From Maribacter polysiphoniae (GTDB lineage Bacteria > Bacteroidota > Bacteroidia > Flavobacteriales > Flavobacteriaceae): 64,000 nucleotides of DNA. Position 1 is the first letter of the stretch. Every line of letters begins with the position of its first letter. This document shows, piece by piece, positions 1 through 9,153 of the stretch. Made by a program: the position numbers and the translations under genes. The stretch is taken from assembly GCF_003148665.1 (NCBI RefSeq), contig NZ_QGGQ01000005.1, forward strand, positions 62,001-126,000. The letters are read 5' to 3'. The notes under the pieces are model-generated. The model made no database searches, had not been told where the DNA came from, and saw only the letters and a program-made list of their open reading frames with translations.

Positions 1-614
1 TGAATGCTTTTTTCAAAGGCCGCTACAATTTGCATGGGTTGAAAGGCTTTTGCCTGGGCACTATGTTTCTCGAGACTTTTTGCCACCTGCTTCATTACAT
101 CGATATCCGCATTGATGGTTTCCATGATATTCGGGCGTTGGATCTTAAGGGCCACCCATGCGCCGTTTAACAATTGGGCCTTGTGTACTTGTGCCAAAGA
201 GGCGGCCGCAATGGGTTCTGTATCGATGAAAAGAAAACAGTCGTTCGCTTTGATGTTGAGTTCCTGTTCTATGGTATTGACAACATCAAAATTCTTTAAC
301 TTGGGAACATGGTCCTGTAATTTTTCAAGTTCCTTGATTAACGCAGGGGGTAGCATATCTTCCCGATTGCTGAAAATTTGGCCAAGTTTAATGTAGGTGG
401 GTCCCAATTCCTCCAAAACCATACGTATTCGCTCATAGGTGGAAAAGGCTATGGCTTTGTCATGATCGGAGTGTTTCCTTACATCCCAGGTTGGAATCAG
501 GTTTTTGATTCTACTTTGGGCCATAACGTGGTCAAAGCCATATTTGGCCAAGGTGTTAAGAAGCTTCTTATACCTTTTAAGTTTACGGGTTCTAGAGGGG
601 ATTGCATCGGGCAT
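1..614 (-). CDS. UbiB/ABC1 (AarF) family kinase-like protein, C-terminus off the window
   Basis: The reverse strand reads an open frame from an ATG at 614 through the left edge. It carries the ABC1/UbiB signatures: a GPTYIKLGQIFSNR segment followed by PIAAASLAQVHKA and VALKIQRP, the alanine-rich loop and lysine of this atypical kinase fold. Family members act as ATPases supporting isoprenoid-quinone or lipid metabolism at the membrane. About 204 residues are visible of a usual 430-550, so the catalytic C-terminal half is missing. It starts 2 bp after the stop of the upstream coiled-coil gene, so it is probably the last visible gene of the AhpD-like/ftsH operon. The family assignment is firm; the substrate is unknown. 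Confidence 0.85.
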   Translation of the reverse strand, partial: MPDAIPSRTRKLKRYKKLLNTLAKYGFDHVMAQSRIKNLIPTWDVRKHSDHDKAIAFSTYERIRMVLEELGPTYIKLGQIFSNREDMLPPALIKELEKLQDHVPKLKNFDVVNTIEQELNIKANDCFLFIDTEPIAAASLAQVHKAQLLNGAWVALKIQRPNIMETINADIDVMKQVAKSLEKHSAQAKAFQPMQIVAAFEKSI

Positions 615-616
615 TA

Positions 617-1009
617 TTACATGTACTTGGATAAAAACCGGAAGAAATCTTTTTTCAAATCGGCATATATCTGTCTTTGTTTTTCCATTTTCAACCTGAA
701 TTCGTCATGTTTTTTGGCCAAGACGACATCCAGGGATTCTTTTCCTGGTAGGCTATGGCCGGCAATGCTCGCTTCGTGTTCCTCAATAGCCTCCTCAAGG
801 TCATCGATGACCGCACCGTGCAATACGAATTCATTTTGAAAATGATCCAATTCCTTAAGTACCTCATCGGTTGTCCAACGGGTTACCAATTCACTTAGTC
901 TGTTGGTGAAGGATTTTAATTCATCTTCCCAAAAAGCCAATTCCGATTTCCAATTTTCATGTTCAAAGTGTAGATTCTCATTGTACACTATTTCTTTGAT
1001 CTTTTCCAT
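617..1009 (-). CDS. Small coiled-coil protein of unknown function
   Basis: A 130-residue soluble protein, very rich in Glu, Lys, Leu and aromatic residues and almost entirely predicted helix/coiled coil, with no signal peptide or membrane segment. I do not recognise a named domain. It sits 22 bp after ftsH and 2 bp before the UbiB-like gene, so it is very likely co-transcribed with them. It resembles the product of 51430-51819 in its start (an FEHE/YEHE-type motif), its Trp/Glu-rich first helix and a C-terminal H-x-R...Y-x-x-LK pattern, so the two look like paralogues in low-oxygen or nitrogen-associated operons. Confidence 0.7.
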   Translation of the reverse strand: MEKIKEIVYNENLHFEHENWKSELAFWEDELKSFTNRLSELVTRWTTDEVLKELDHFQNEFVLHGAVIDDLEEAIEEHEASIAGHSLPGKESLDVVLAKKHDEFRLKMEKQRQIYADLKKDFFRFLSKYM

Positions 1010-1031
1010 TAGGATTATTTTTATGATTTAT

Positions 1032-3011
1032 TCAATTAATTATGATAGGTGCCGTTTTGGGAAGTGGGTCCGGTTTTTGCACCTTTCTTTTCCCTAATAT
1101 TTTCTCAAGGTCTTCGAAGTCGGCAACTTCCTGTTTGAGGAGCAATTGTGCCAGTTTTAGCAATTCGTCTTTGTGTTCGATCAGAATATTTTTGGTTCTT
1201 TCATAGGCGGAATACACTAATTCCTGAACTTCCTTATCAATCAATTCTGCCATATGCTCACTATAGGGTTTACCCAGCATATGTTCGTTCTGTCCTGAAG
1301 AATCATAAAAACTGAGCGGACCTATCTCCTTATCCAACCCGTAATAGGAAACCATGGTGTATGCCTGTTTGGTAACCTTTTCAAGGTCATCCAAAGCGCC
1401 GGACGAAATCTCATTGAATATGACCTCCTCTGCGGCGCGCCCTCCCAATGAGGCACACATTTGATCTATAAATTGCGACTTGGTCACAATCTGTCGTTCT
1501 TCGGGAAGGTACCAGGCAGCACCCAACGATTTCCCCCTTGGGATAATAGAGACCTTTACTAAGGAGGCTACATTTTTTAGGTACCAACTTACCACGGCAT
1601 GTCCAGCCTCATGGTGGGCTACAATCTCTTTTTCCTCGGGGGAAATAATCTTACTCTTTCGTTCCATTCCTCCAATGACACGGTCGCGTGCTTCCATAAA
1701 ATCTTCCTGTCCAACCACGGTTTTTTTATTACGTGCGGCGATGAGCGCGGCTTCATTACAGATATTGGCAATATCGGCACCGGAAAATCCGGGACTTAAT
1801 TTGGCCAACTCATCCACATTGATATTCGGGGAGAGTTTTAGGGGGCGCAGGTGAACCCCGAATATTTCTTTCCGTTCTTCTTTGCTGGGTAGTTCCAAAT
1901 AAATATGGCGGTCAAACCTTCCGGGACGTAAAAGGGCTTTGTCAAGGACATCCGGGCGGTTGGTGGCCGCCAATACGATTACCCCAGTGTTGGGGCCAAA
2001 GCCATCCAATTCGGTTAACAATTGGTTTAACGTGCTTTCCCTTTCATCATTGGCCTGAAATGCGTTGACCTTCCCACGTGAACGGCCTACAGCATCTATC
2101 TCATCGATGAAGATGATACTGGGTGATTTTTCCTTGGCACGTTTAAACAGGTCACGAACCCGTGATGCACCTACACCTACGAACATTTCCACGAACTCTG
2201 AACCGGACATGGAGAAAAAGGGTACTTGGGCCTCACCGGCTACGGCTTTGGCCATAAGTGTCTTACCCGTTCCTGGGGGACCGATAAGCATAACCCCCTT
2301 AGGGATTTTGGCGCCCAATTTCGTATATCTTTCCGGGTTCTTCAGAAAATCGACAACCTCCATTACCTCGGCCTTTGCTTCTTTGAGTCCGGCAATATCC
2401 TTGAAGCTGACAGGACTTTTGGAATCCTTCTCAGCGAGGATGGCCGTGGACTTGCCAAAATTGAAAAGGGGATTGTGCCCTTTTCCGCCGCCACCCAATT
2501 TACCTAGGATGAATAACCAGAATATAATAATGAGTCCAAAAGGTAATAGCCATGAAAGAATACTGGCCCAACTCGTACGGTTTTGGTATTGTATATCGAT
2601 TTTATTGGTTGGTGAGACCGCGTCCTGTGCGACTTGCAACTTAGCCTCAAAGCTATCGACCGACCCAATGGTCATACGGTATAGTGGGATGTCTGCCGTT
2701 TGGAGCCACTTTTCCTTTGCATCCTTGTTTTTCGTGTTGTTTATGGGCTCTTTTTTGACATAGAACTCTGCAAATTCCTTGTTGACAACGACGATTTTTT
2801 GAATTTTATTTTGGGCAATAAGGGAATCTTGAACAAAGGACCAACTTATTTCCTTGGTGCTGTTCACTGGATTCGAAAAAAAGGAGAATATCAATAAAAA
2901 GGCAAACAAGAGTAGATAGAACCAATTGAAACCTGTGCCCGGAAGGGGTGGCTTTTGATCCGCGCTACTCTTTTGCGTTTTTTGGTCAGTGGACTGCTTC
3001 ATTTTGTTCAA
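1032..3011 (-). CDS. ftsH: ATP-dependent zinc metalloprotease FtsH
   Basis: Membrane-anchored AAA+ protease of 659 residues that degrades damaged or regulatory membrane and cytosolic proteins as a hexamer. Visible in order are a first membrane segment near residues 30-46, an extracytoplasmic domain, a second membrane segment near 153-170, a Gly-rich linker, Walker A GPPGTGKT at about 244-251, Walker B IIFIDEID near 299-306, the second region of homology around NRPDVLD...RPGRFDR, and the zinc site HEAGH at 467-471. The N-terminal domain is divergent and the gene lies in a stress operon, so it may be an accessory FtsH rather than the housekeeping copy. The start lies within the end of the upstream AhpD-like gene (26-bp overlap), which suggests translational coupling. 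Confidence 0.95.
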   Translation of the reverse strand: MNKMKQSTDQKTQKSSADQKPPLPGTGFNWFYLLLFAFLLIFSFFSNPVNSTKEISWSFVQDSLIAQNKIQKIVVVNKEFAEFYVKKEPINNTKNKDAKEKWLQTADIPLYRMTIGSVDSFEAKLQVAQDAVSPTNKIDIQYQNRTSWASILSWLLPFGLIIIFWLFILGKLGGGGKGHNPLFNFGKSTAILAEKDSKSPVSFKDIAGLKEAKAEVMEVVDFLKNPERYTKLGAKIPKGVMLIGPPGTGKTLMAKAVAGEAQVPFFSMSGSEFVEMFVGVGASRVRDLFKRAKEKSPSIIFIDEIDAVGRSRGKVNAFQANDERESTLNQLLTELDGFGPNTGVIVLAATNRPDVLDKALLRPGRFDRHIYLELPSKEERKEIFGVHLRPLKLSPNINVDELAKLSPGFSGADIANICNEAALIAARNKKTVVGQEDFMEARDRVIGGMERKSKIISPEEKEIVAHHEAGHAVVSWYLKNVASLVKVSIIPRGKSLGAAWYLPEERQIVTKSQFIDQMCASLGGRAAEEVIFNEISSGALDDLEKVTKQAYTMVSYYGLDKEIGPLSFYDSSGQNEHMLGKPYSEHMAELIDKEVQELVYSAYERTKNILIEHKDELLKLAQLLLKQEVADFEDLEKILGKRKVQKPDPLPKTAPIIIN

Positions 3012-3351
3012 AAATTCCGAATTGGTTCAGGGCTTCCATGGCTTCGCAACCATAGACCACGGATGGTCCGCCACCCATGAGAATGGCCACACCTATAGTT
3101 TCCTTTATTTCCTCAGTATTTGCACCGGCTTCTAAAGAATCGTGTACATGGCAGGCAATACAGCCTTCACATCGAATGGTTATCGCAATACCCAATGCAA
3201 TCAATTCCTTGGTCTTTGTAGAAAGGGCACCTTCTGAAATACTGGCTTTATGCAGTTCGGAGAATCCTTTCATGGTTTCGGGTATTTCAACGCCCAATTC
3301 GTTCATTTTTCGACTTAAATCATTGAATTTTTTAGAATAGTCATGTAACAT
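2986..3351 (-). CDS. Carboxymuconolactone decarboxylase / AhpD-like protein
   Basis: A 121-residue all-helical protein of the CMD/AhpD family. The redox motif C-x2-C-x3-H is present (C61, C64, H68), followed by the usual Ala/Gly-rich helix and a late GGG segment, so peroxidase or disulfide-reductase activity is plausible. No decarboxylase context exists here. It is the first gene of an operon that continues into ftsH, with overlapping reading frames, and has a strong FNR-like box plus a -7 element upstream. The physiological substrate is not known. Confidence 0.85.
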   Translation of the reverse strand: MLHDYSKKFNDLSRKMNELGVEIPETMKGFSELHKASISEGALSTKTKELIALGIAITIRCEGCIACHVHDSLEAGANTEEIKETIGVAILMGGGPSVVYGCEAMEALNQFGIFEQNEAVH

Positions 3352-3407
3352 TTTCTACAGCTTTTAAGATTGTTTTTTTTATTAAACCCCTTTGGTTTTA
3401 ACTATAT

Positions 3408-3450
3408 CAAAGCTAGTGGACTAGGATGGGAAATCGAATGATTTACATCA
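3408..3450 (-). promoter_or_regulatory. FNR-like box with promoter for the AhpD-like/ftsH operon
   Basis: On the reverse strand the palindrome TGATGTAAATCA (3439-3450) is followed by exactly 23 bp and the -7 element TAGCTTTG (3408-3415), a perfect TAnnTTTG. Transcription would start near 3403, about 50 nt before the AhpD-like start codon. The forward strand from this box has no matching -7 element, so the box appears directional. Confidence 0.7.
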
Positions 3451-3639
3451 TGTTGGTACATGGTTTGTTTTGGTTTATTAGGGTAGAATATAAATTTTGC
3501 GATCTATGCCCGTAACTTTGTGGTGATGATGGGTTATTGGGGTAAACCGGATGTATGACATAAGGTTGCCAATCGGTTATTGTTTGATAAAATACCACGG
3601 TAATGCAAATTTGACTACTATTGGAAAGGAGAATACAAA

Positions 3640-4584
3640 ATGAACGCTTTAATGGCTCAAATTTTTAGTGGATCTTGGTTGACCCTATTTGGAAGATTGT
3701 TTTTATATGGCTTTTTGGTCCCTTTTATTTTGGGGATTGAAACAGGGTGTAGTTCCTCAAAAGCGCTAAAGAATGGGCCTTATGTAACTGGTGACGACCA
3801 AATATACGGGCCGACGGTGGAAGAAACAAGGACAGATAGCTTGGGGCTCGATGACCATTTATCGATTTTAAGCAAGGGGCCTACGGAAATCACCACTATT
3901 GACAAAGAGGCTGATTCGTTGTTAAAGATCGTGCCCATCGATGATGGGCAAGAAGTTTGGTCGCCTGAGGTGTTGACCGATACATCCGAATTGCCCGATG
4001 GTTTGGGAACTAAAAGTCCGGTTGCCGATAAGATTGTTGAAAACTATAGGAATGCTAAAAACAAGGAACCCGGAGGTCATTGTTTGGCAGTAAGTAAAAG
4101 GCGCTTTATGAATGCCTATAAGGCGGTTTATGGCCATTCGGTATATAATGACCTACCTGATAATATGGCGACAAAATATTATTCAGCACGTGAGGTTTTC
4201 GATAACCTTTATGTCTCGGCCTCTGGCGTACATAGAGGATGGCGAAGCTTGCCGAGGAAATATAGGGGCAAGGGTAATGCGGGTGCAATCGCATATGCGG
4301 GGATGGGAACCTTGGTCGGTAGGGATGGAATTTGGGGAGGGGAACTCAGACCAGGAGCACCCGTACAGGTTTGGAGGTTCAAGGAGGACTATAAGGATGT
4401 TGTAAAAGGGGTGGATAAAAAGGATTTTGATCCCTATGGACATTCATTTATTTTTATGGGGTATGTACGTAATGAAAAGAATGAGATTGTTGGCATTCGC
4501 ATAGCCGACCAAGGTTTTCAAAGCTATAGGCCCCTTATACCACGTGATTATGAGGTTTGGTGGGCTGTTAACCTCACTATTTGA
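3640..4584 (+). CDS. Exported protein with Cys/His hydrolase-like motifs, unknown function
   Basis: A 314-residue protein with a hydrophobic segment at about residues 15-36 ending in a T-G-C-S-S motif, consistent with a lipoprotein or exported protein, then an acidic Ser/Thr-rich spacer of about 100 residues. The C-terminal domain has a conserved-looking GGHCLAVSK motif and a later YGHSFIFMGY motif. Cys followed by His in this order is what NlpC/P60 or CHAP-type cysteine hydrolases show, but I cannot name a family. A candidate promoter, TAACTTTG, lies near 3510-3517. The next gene downstream is similar in layout, and the pair may work together. Confidence 0.6.
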   Translation: MNALMAQIFSGSWLTLFGRLFLYGFLVPFILGIETGCSSSKALKNGPYVTGDDQIYGPTVEETRTDSLGLDDHLSILSKGPTEITTIDKEADSLLKIVPIDDGQEVWSPEVLTDTSELPDGLGTKSPVADKIVENYRNAKNKEPGGHCLAVSKRRFMNAYKAVYGHSVYNDLPDNMATKYYSAREVFDNLYVSASGVHRGWRSLPRKYRGKGNAGAIAYAGMGTLVGRDGIWGGELRPGAPVQVWRFKEDYKDVVKGVDKKDFDPYGHSFIFMGYVRNEKNEIVGIRIADQGFQSYRPLIPRDYEVWWAVNLTI

Positions 4585-4685
4585 CTTTGTGTATTGCAAA
4601 AGATCCACAAAAGTTTAACATTCTACATAAAATGCAATTCAAATCTATTCGTTACATTCTTAATACATTGATTTAAAAGAACATA

Positions 4686-5459
4686 ATGATATTTTTTCCC
4701 CTGTTAATGCTTTTTACACTTCATAATGACCTGTTTTTAAAAGTTGAGCCCTTACGCGAGGATGTTTTTACAAACAAGATATGGCTTGATCCAATAGGAA
4801 CCCAAGGGGAGAACGAGGGAGCCATACATGATTGGGCTGTTAACCCGGATACCCTTTCCTATGACGATGCCAAAACCAACATTGGGGAGCTACGAAAAAA
4901 CTTGGGAGAACGTTTTCGACAGGGACAAATTTCGATGGAAGGGATAAAGAACGAATTCACTACGCACTTGGTTGATGGTTTAATTCCACATTGGTACGGT
5001 ACCCCATGGAGTTTTGGGGGGCATACGGCCATACCCAATCAAGGGAAAATAGCTTGCGGTTATTTTATTTCTACCACATTGCGCGATATGGGACTAAAGC
5101 TGAATCGTTATAAATTGGCCCAAAAATCACCTTTGGACGAGGCAATGGCCCTAAGTTGTGGGTCGGAAATCTACAGTGTGGAACAAGAGGACCATGATAT
5201 GGCTTTCGAGGAAATTGACAGCCTTACCCAAGAGGGACTTTATTTTATTGGTTTCGATACAGGGCATGTAGGGTACCTACTAAAAAGGAAAGGTGAATTG
5301 TTCCTGATCCATTCCAATTACCTCATCCCGATATCGGTTTGTATTGAAAGTCTTAAAGATGCACGGGTTTTTAAAAAATTCACCAAATTCCATTTGGTCG
5401 ATATTTCTCATAATGAAATCCTTATACAACGATGGTTGAATAACACCCAGGTCCTATAA
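4686..5459 (+). CDS. Putative NlpC/P60-like exported protein
   Basis: A 257-residue protein with a short hydrophobic N-terminus. The middle holds a YGTPWSFGG segment and then GKIACGYFISTTLRDMG. A GHVGYLL motif and a HSNY motif follow about 85 residues later. A Cys at the head of a helix, then a strand with Gly-His, then a polar residue, is the arrangement of NlpC/P60-type peptidases. This is inferred from pattern only. It lies 101 bp after a neighbour with the same Cys-then-His order. The ATG at 4686 gives a weak signal peptide, so the export route is uncertain. Confidence 0.55.
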   Translation: MIFFPLLMLFTLHNDLFLKVEPLREDVFTNKIWLDPIGTQGENEGAIHDWAVNPDTLSYDDAKTNIGELRKNLGERFRQGQISMEGIKNEFTTHLVDGLIPHWYGTPWSFGGHTAIPNQGKIACGYFISTTLRDMGLKLNRYKLAQKSPLDEAMALSCGSEIYSVEQEDHDMAFEEIDSLTQEGLYFIGFDTGHVGYLLKRKGELFLIHSNYLIPISVCIESLKDARVFKKFTKFHLVDISHNEILIQRWLNNTQVL

Positions 5460-5583
5460 ACCTATTGACTGGTTTAATAAGCGATATCATACCATCTTAG
5501 CATACAATAAACAAACCTAAAAGCGAAACCCACAACCAATGGTATGGGCCCCGCCTTGTTTTAAAGAAATAAAAAACGATATT

Positions 5584-5829
5584 TTAAGCTACTTGGGCCA
5601 AGGCGATAACGTCGCCTGTTTTGGCCGTTTCCCCACGATGTACTTTTATTTCCTTGAGAATTCCCGAGAAAGGTGCAGGTACCTCAAAGGTTACCTTTTC
5701 GGTCTGCACCTCCAAGAGGGTCTCGTCCTTTTCGAAAGCGTCACCAATTTCCTTATACCAAAGTACAACGGAGCTTTCCGCGTCTTCCCCCAATTCTTTT
5801 GGGAGTACGATTTCATTCATTTTTTCCAT
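5584..5829 (-). CDS. Stand-alone lipoyl-domain protein
   Basis: An 81-residue protein consisting only of a biotinyl/lipoyl attachment domain. The modifiable lysine is K45 in the motif TEKVTFEV, followed by the PFSG turn and GDVIALAQ end strand. In 2-oxo-acid dehydrogenase complexes this domain is normally the N-terminus of the E2 acyltransferase and carries the acyl group away from E1. Here it stands alone, 3 bp after the E1beta gene, and no peripheral-subunit-binding or acyltransferase domain follows. It must either work with an E2 core and E3 encoded elsewhere or transfer to another acceptor. Confidence 0.85.
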   Translation of the reverse strand: MEKMNEIVLPKELGEDAESSVVLWYKEIGDAFEKDETLLEVQTEKVTFEVPAPFSGILKEIKVHRGETAKTGDVIALAQVA

Positions 5830-5832
5830 AAT

Positions 5833-6867
5833 TCAAACTGTAATCATGTTTTCCACCGCGTTAATGATATCCTGTGCATCAGGTATTACATATTTTTCCA
5901 ATACCCTGCTATAGGGAATAGGAACATCCGGGATGGCCAAACGGACTATAGGGGACTTCAGATGATGGAAGCCTTCAGAGGCCATGATTGCACTTATTTC
6001 GGCGGTAATTCCATACGATAGGTAATCCTCGTCGACGACGACCAAACGATTGGTTTTGGCAACGGATTTCAATAGGGTTTCCTTATCGATGGGTTTTATG
6101 GATCGTAAGTCGATAACCTCTGCATCAATACCTCTTTCTGCCAACTTTCCTGCGGCATTAAGAGCCTCAATGGTCATCATCTGCACTCCAACAATGGTGA
6201 CATCCTTACCTTCACGTACCACTTTGGCCTTATTTAAGGGAATGGTATAGGCATCTTCAGGAACGGGTCCTAACGAGGCCTGCAATTGATCCATCCAACC
6301 TAAACCTTGAAGTGTTTTATGAAACATGAACACAACGGGATTGTCATCACGTATGGCTGCAATCAACATTCCTTTGATATCTTCAGGGAAGGTAGGTGCC
6401 ACAACTTTCATGCCTGGCAAATGCCCAAAACTGGCATATAAGGTCTGGGAGTGTTGTGCGGCATCACTATAGCCACCACCAACACCGGTCAATAGTACAA
6501 TGGGTAACTTTACGTTGCCCCCACTCATATAATGTATTTTGGCCATGTGGTTATAGATTTGATCCATGACCACACCATGAAAATCGACGAACATCAATTC
6601 TACCACAGGTCGTAATCCTGCAGCGGCAGCACCAATGGCGGCACCGATGAACCCTGTTTCGGAAATAGGGGTGTCCATGATACGTTCTGGCCCAAACTTG
6701 TCGTATAAACCGGTGGTGGAACCGAATATTCCCCCATATTTTCCGACATCCTCACCCATGACAATGATATTTTTGTCCCTCACCAATTCTTGTTCCAAAG
6801 CCTGTACCATGGCTTTGCTACCGGTCAATTTTCTTATTTTATCCTTTTTTGCTTTTATAGTTTCCAT
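5833..6867 (-). CDS. acoB: 2-oxo acid/acetoin dehydrogenase E1 component, beta subunit
   Basis: A 344-residue transketolase-like subunit. It begins with KAMVQALEQELVRDKNIIVMGEDVG, carries the E1beta signature TPISETGFIGAAIGAAAAGLRPVVE and ends with the typical SRVLEKYVIPDAQDI segment. With the alpha subunit it forms an alpha2beta2 thiamine-diphosphate enzyme that decarboxylates a 2-oxo acid or cleaves acetoin and passes the acyl group to a lipoyl lysine. It lies 38 bp after the E1alpha gene and 3 bp before the lipoyl-domain gene. The substrate (pyruvate, acetoin or branched-chain oxo acid) cannot be decided from sequence; the gene symbol is by similarity. Confidence 0.85.
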   Translation of the reverse strand: METIKAKKDKIRKLTGSKAMVQALEQELVRDKNIIVMGEDVGKYGGIFGSTTGLYDKFGPERIMDTPISETGFIGAAIGAAAAGLRPVVELMFVDFHGVVMDQIYNHMAKIHYMSGGNVKLPIVLLTGVGGGYSDAAQHSQTLYASFGHLPGMKVVAPTFPEDIKGMLIAAIRDDNPVVFMFHKTLQGLGWMDQLQASLGPVPEDAYTIPLNKAKVVREGKDVTIVGVQMMTIEALNAAGKLAERGIDAEVIDLRSIKPIDKETLLKSVAKTNRLVVVDEDYLSYGITAEISAIMASEGFHHLKSPIVRLAIPDVPIPYSRVLEKYVIPDAQDIINAVENMITV

Positions 6868-6905
6868 TTTTCAATCTTTTGTGGTTTTGGCTTTAGCCTT
6901 GAATG

Positions 6906-7895
6906 TTAACAGAAAACATCTTCCAATGCTTCATTAGGTTCAGGGTATTCGCTGTGTATGGCGAATTCATATGCATCATCCACGACTTCATAAACTTTAT
7001 TTTCCAAAGCGCTGATTTCTGCCGGGGTAGCCAAATTTTCTTTCAATAAATGGTTTTTTAATCGCTCTATAGGGTCTTTGCCCCGTAGGGTTGGGACTTC
7101 CTCCTTATTTCGATATAATTCGGGATCCCCTTGGAAATGGCCTAAAAAGCGGTAGGTCTCAATCTCAATGATAGAGGGCCCCCCTCCATTTCGAGCCCTA
7201 TCAACAGCTTCCTTACTTACCTTGTACATTTCCACAGGGTCATTGTCCTTTACCAAGTATCCTTTTATACCATAGGCTTTCGCCCTTATGTCATTTGAAG
7301 GTACACTGGTCGAATTTTTCTTCGCGACCGAGATACCCCATGAATTATCTTCGACGACCAAAATAAAAGGTAGGTTCCAAAGGGCTGCTAGGTTCAGTGA
7401 TTCGTGGAAAGCCCCGGAATTGGCAGCTCCCTCACCAATGAATGCGACTGCCACCCAATCTTCCCCTTTTTTCTTGTTGGCCAAAGCAGCACCCACGGCA
7501 TGCGGAATTCCTGCCCCAACAATACCCCCACAGGAAAATTTCACGGTAGGGTCGAATAAATGCATATGTCCGCCCTTTCCTTTTCCCAATCCGGTTTTCT
7601 TGCCGAAAATTTCAGCAGTCATTTTTTTAAGGTCCACACCTTTGGCAATTGCCTGATGGTGTGGTCGGTGGGTAGCCGTAACCGTATCATCCTTTGTTAA
7701 ATGCACGATCATTGCCGCTGCAGCAGGCTCTTGTCCGTTTGAAAGGTGCATTTCCCCGGGCACAGGGCCTGCACCAATATTGAAGATGGGTTGCTTGCCT
7801 TCCAAATAGGCCTTTTCCATACGTTCTTCAAAATATCGGGAAGTCTTCATAGTCCGATATATCTGAAGAAGGTCGTTCTTGTTATTATTTTTCAT
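6906..7895 (-). CDS. acoA: 2-oxo acid/acetoin dehydrogenase E1 component, alpha subunit
   Basis: A 329-residue thiamine-diphosphate-binding subunit. The TPP motif spans about residues 154-184, from GEGAANSGAFHESLN to VVEDN, and the phosphorylation-loop-like region GKGKGGHMHLFD precedes it. Its length fits the AcoA/PdhA group of two-subunit E1 enzymes. It is first in an operon with the beta subunit and a lone lipoyl domain and is preceded by a FNR-like promoter, suggesting a role in carbon metabolism when oxygen is low. Assignment to acetoin rather than pyruvate rests on general resemblance only. Confidence 0.85.
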   Translation of the reverse strand: MKNNNKNDLLQIYRTMKTSRYFEERMEKAYLEGKQPIFNIGAGPVPGEMHLSNGQEPAAAAMIVHLTKDDTVTATHRPHHQAIAKGVDLKKMTAEIFGKKTGLGKGKGGHMHLFDPTVKFSCGGIVGAGIPHAVGAALANKKKGEDWVAVAFIGEGAANSGAFHESLNLAALWNLPFILVVEDNSWGISVAKKNSTSVPSNDIRAKAYGIKGYLVKDNDPVEMYKVSKEAVDRARNGGGPSIIEIETYRFLGHFQGDPELYRNKEEVPTLRGKDPIERLKNHLLKENLATPAEISALENKVYEVVDDAYEFAIHSEYPEPNEALEDVFC

Positions 7896-7914
7896 GACTA
7901 TAAAATTTTAAAAA

Positions 7915-7957
7915 TAAATGTAGATTCCTTTTGGATAAATTGGAATGATCTAGGTCA
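7915..7957 (-). promoter_or_regulatory. FNR-like box with promoter for the E1alpha operon
   Basis: The reverse strand shows TGACCTAGATCA (7946-7957), then exactly 23 bp and the -7 element TACATTTA (7915-7922). The expected transcription start near 7910 leaves a leader of about 15 nt before the E1alpha ATG at 7895. Confidence 0.7.
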
Positions 7958-7993
7958 TGCAATATGGTTGTAAGGAGTACCCTAAGGAATGGC

Positions 7994-9148
7994 CTAAAAA
8001 CTCCAGCGTAATCGCACAAAAAGATTGTTTCCAAGAATTCGGGGGTCCTCCAATTCAAAAAAGGATTGTCCGGTGAAGTTAAGCTCCCAATTGGTAGCCA
8101 AGGAGTACGTTAAGCTGGGCATTGTGATGAGCGAATGTTGGGTGGGGGAATAGATTGTACTTAAGGCTCCGGAAAAAATGGGTGAAAACTCCTTGGATAG
8201 CTGAAGGAAACCGGAATATTCAAAAGGCATTAAATTTTTTGCGGAGATGCTGGTGAAAATTAAATTTTCCAAGCCTCCCGGCACATCATTGGTGGCACTG
8301 TTGTATAACAAGGAGCCATTGATGTAGACACCTTTTTTAAAACCGTAATCTACCGAGAGGGACGCACTGACCACGTTTTCGGAGCCGATAAAGTCTTTAT
8401 AAGGTAGGAAATAGGAAACTTCCCCTTTGAACCCGACATTCTTGATATTACCGGCCCATCCCGTGCCAATGACCCAATCATTGTGATATATGCCGGAAAG
8501 CAATTGAATGTCATAGGACCACTTATTAAAATTATACATAACGGCGATTATATGGTCGTCCGCTTGATAACCCTTCTTGGCTGCCAATTCAATTTTACTG
8601 AAACCGTCCAGGAAATATTGAATGCGGATGGCATCGCTTCCTGGACGCTCCTCGTAGTCAAAATCGAGGAAATTATAGGTGTTGAAAATATCGTTTGGGT
8701 TCCATGCTAAATTTATTCCCCAATTAACACGTTGCCTTCCTAGGGTGATGTCCCAATCCCCCTTACTATAATTGATCAACGCCCGATCTATGGTGGTGTT
8801 GAAAACAACGGTACTGTTGTCCAATACATTCCAGGAAAGATCGACCCATCCATTGTCCTGTAAGATCACTTTTGAGAATCCGGGATTGTTTTTAATCCGA
8901 TCTCCGTAATAAATGCGGTTTCTAAATTCCAATCTGGCGGTTATGGTTTTTGAGGGGATGTACTTGAAATTGAGTCTGTTGTGTAGAAAGGTGGTCCATT
9001 GTACTTCCCCGATATTGTCGATAAAGCCAAATTCATGCAGATTCTTGACATAGCCTGCCAAGAAGAGTTTTTGCTCTTTTTCCTGCCCTACCAAGACTAT
9101 GGCACTTAGTAGGTGTATGATTAGCAGTATCTTTGAAAATAAGCGCAT
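7994..9148 (-). CDS. Outer-membrane beta-barrel protein (porin-like)
   Basis: A 384-residue protein with a signal peptide (residues 1 to about 22, ending near VGQ-EKE). It is followed by alternating amphipathic strands and ends in a C-terminal aromatic (RLRWSF), as outer-membrane barrels do. A segment LGRQRVNWGINLAWNPNDIFN resembles barrel proteins found beside LolA-like and exporter genes. It is the last gene of a run with an ABC ATPase, two FtsX permeases and a LolA-like protein, 5 bp after the ATPase gene, so it probably receives or passes the exported substrate. The cargo is unknown. Confidence 0.75.
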   Translation of the reverse strand: MRLFSKILLIIHLLSAIVLVGQEKEQKLFLAGYVKNLHEFGFIDNIGEVQWTTFLHNRLNFKYIPSKTITARLEFRNRIYYGDRIKNNPGFSKVILQDNGWVDLSWNVLDNSTVVFNTTIDRALINYSKGDWDITLGRQRVNWGINLAWNPNDIFNTYNFLDFDYEERPGSDAIRIQYFLDGFSKIELAAKKGYQADDHIIAVMYNFNKWSYDIQLLSGIYHNDWVIGTGWAGNIKNVGFKGEVSYFLPYKDFIGSENVVSASLSVDYGFKKGVYINGSLLYNSATNDVPGGLENLIFTSISAKNLMPFEYSGFLQLSKEFSPIFSGALSTIYSPTQHSLITMPSLTYSLATNWELNFTGQSFFELEDPRILGNNLFVRLRWSF

Positions 9149-9153
9149 TATGT

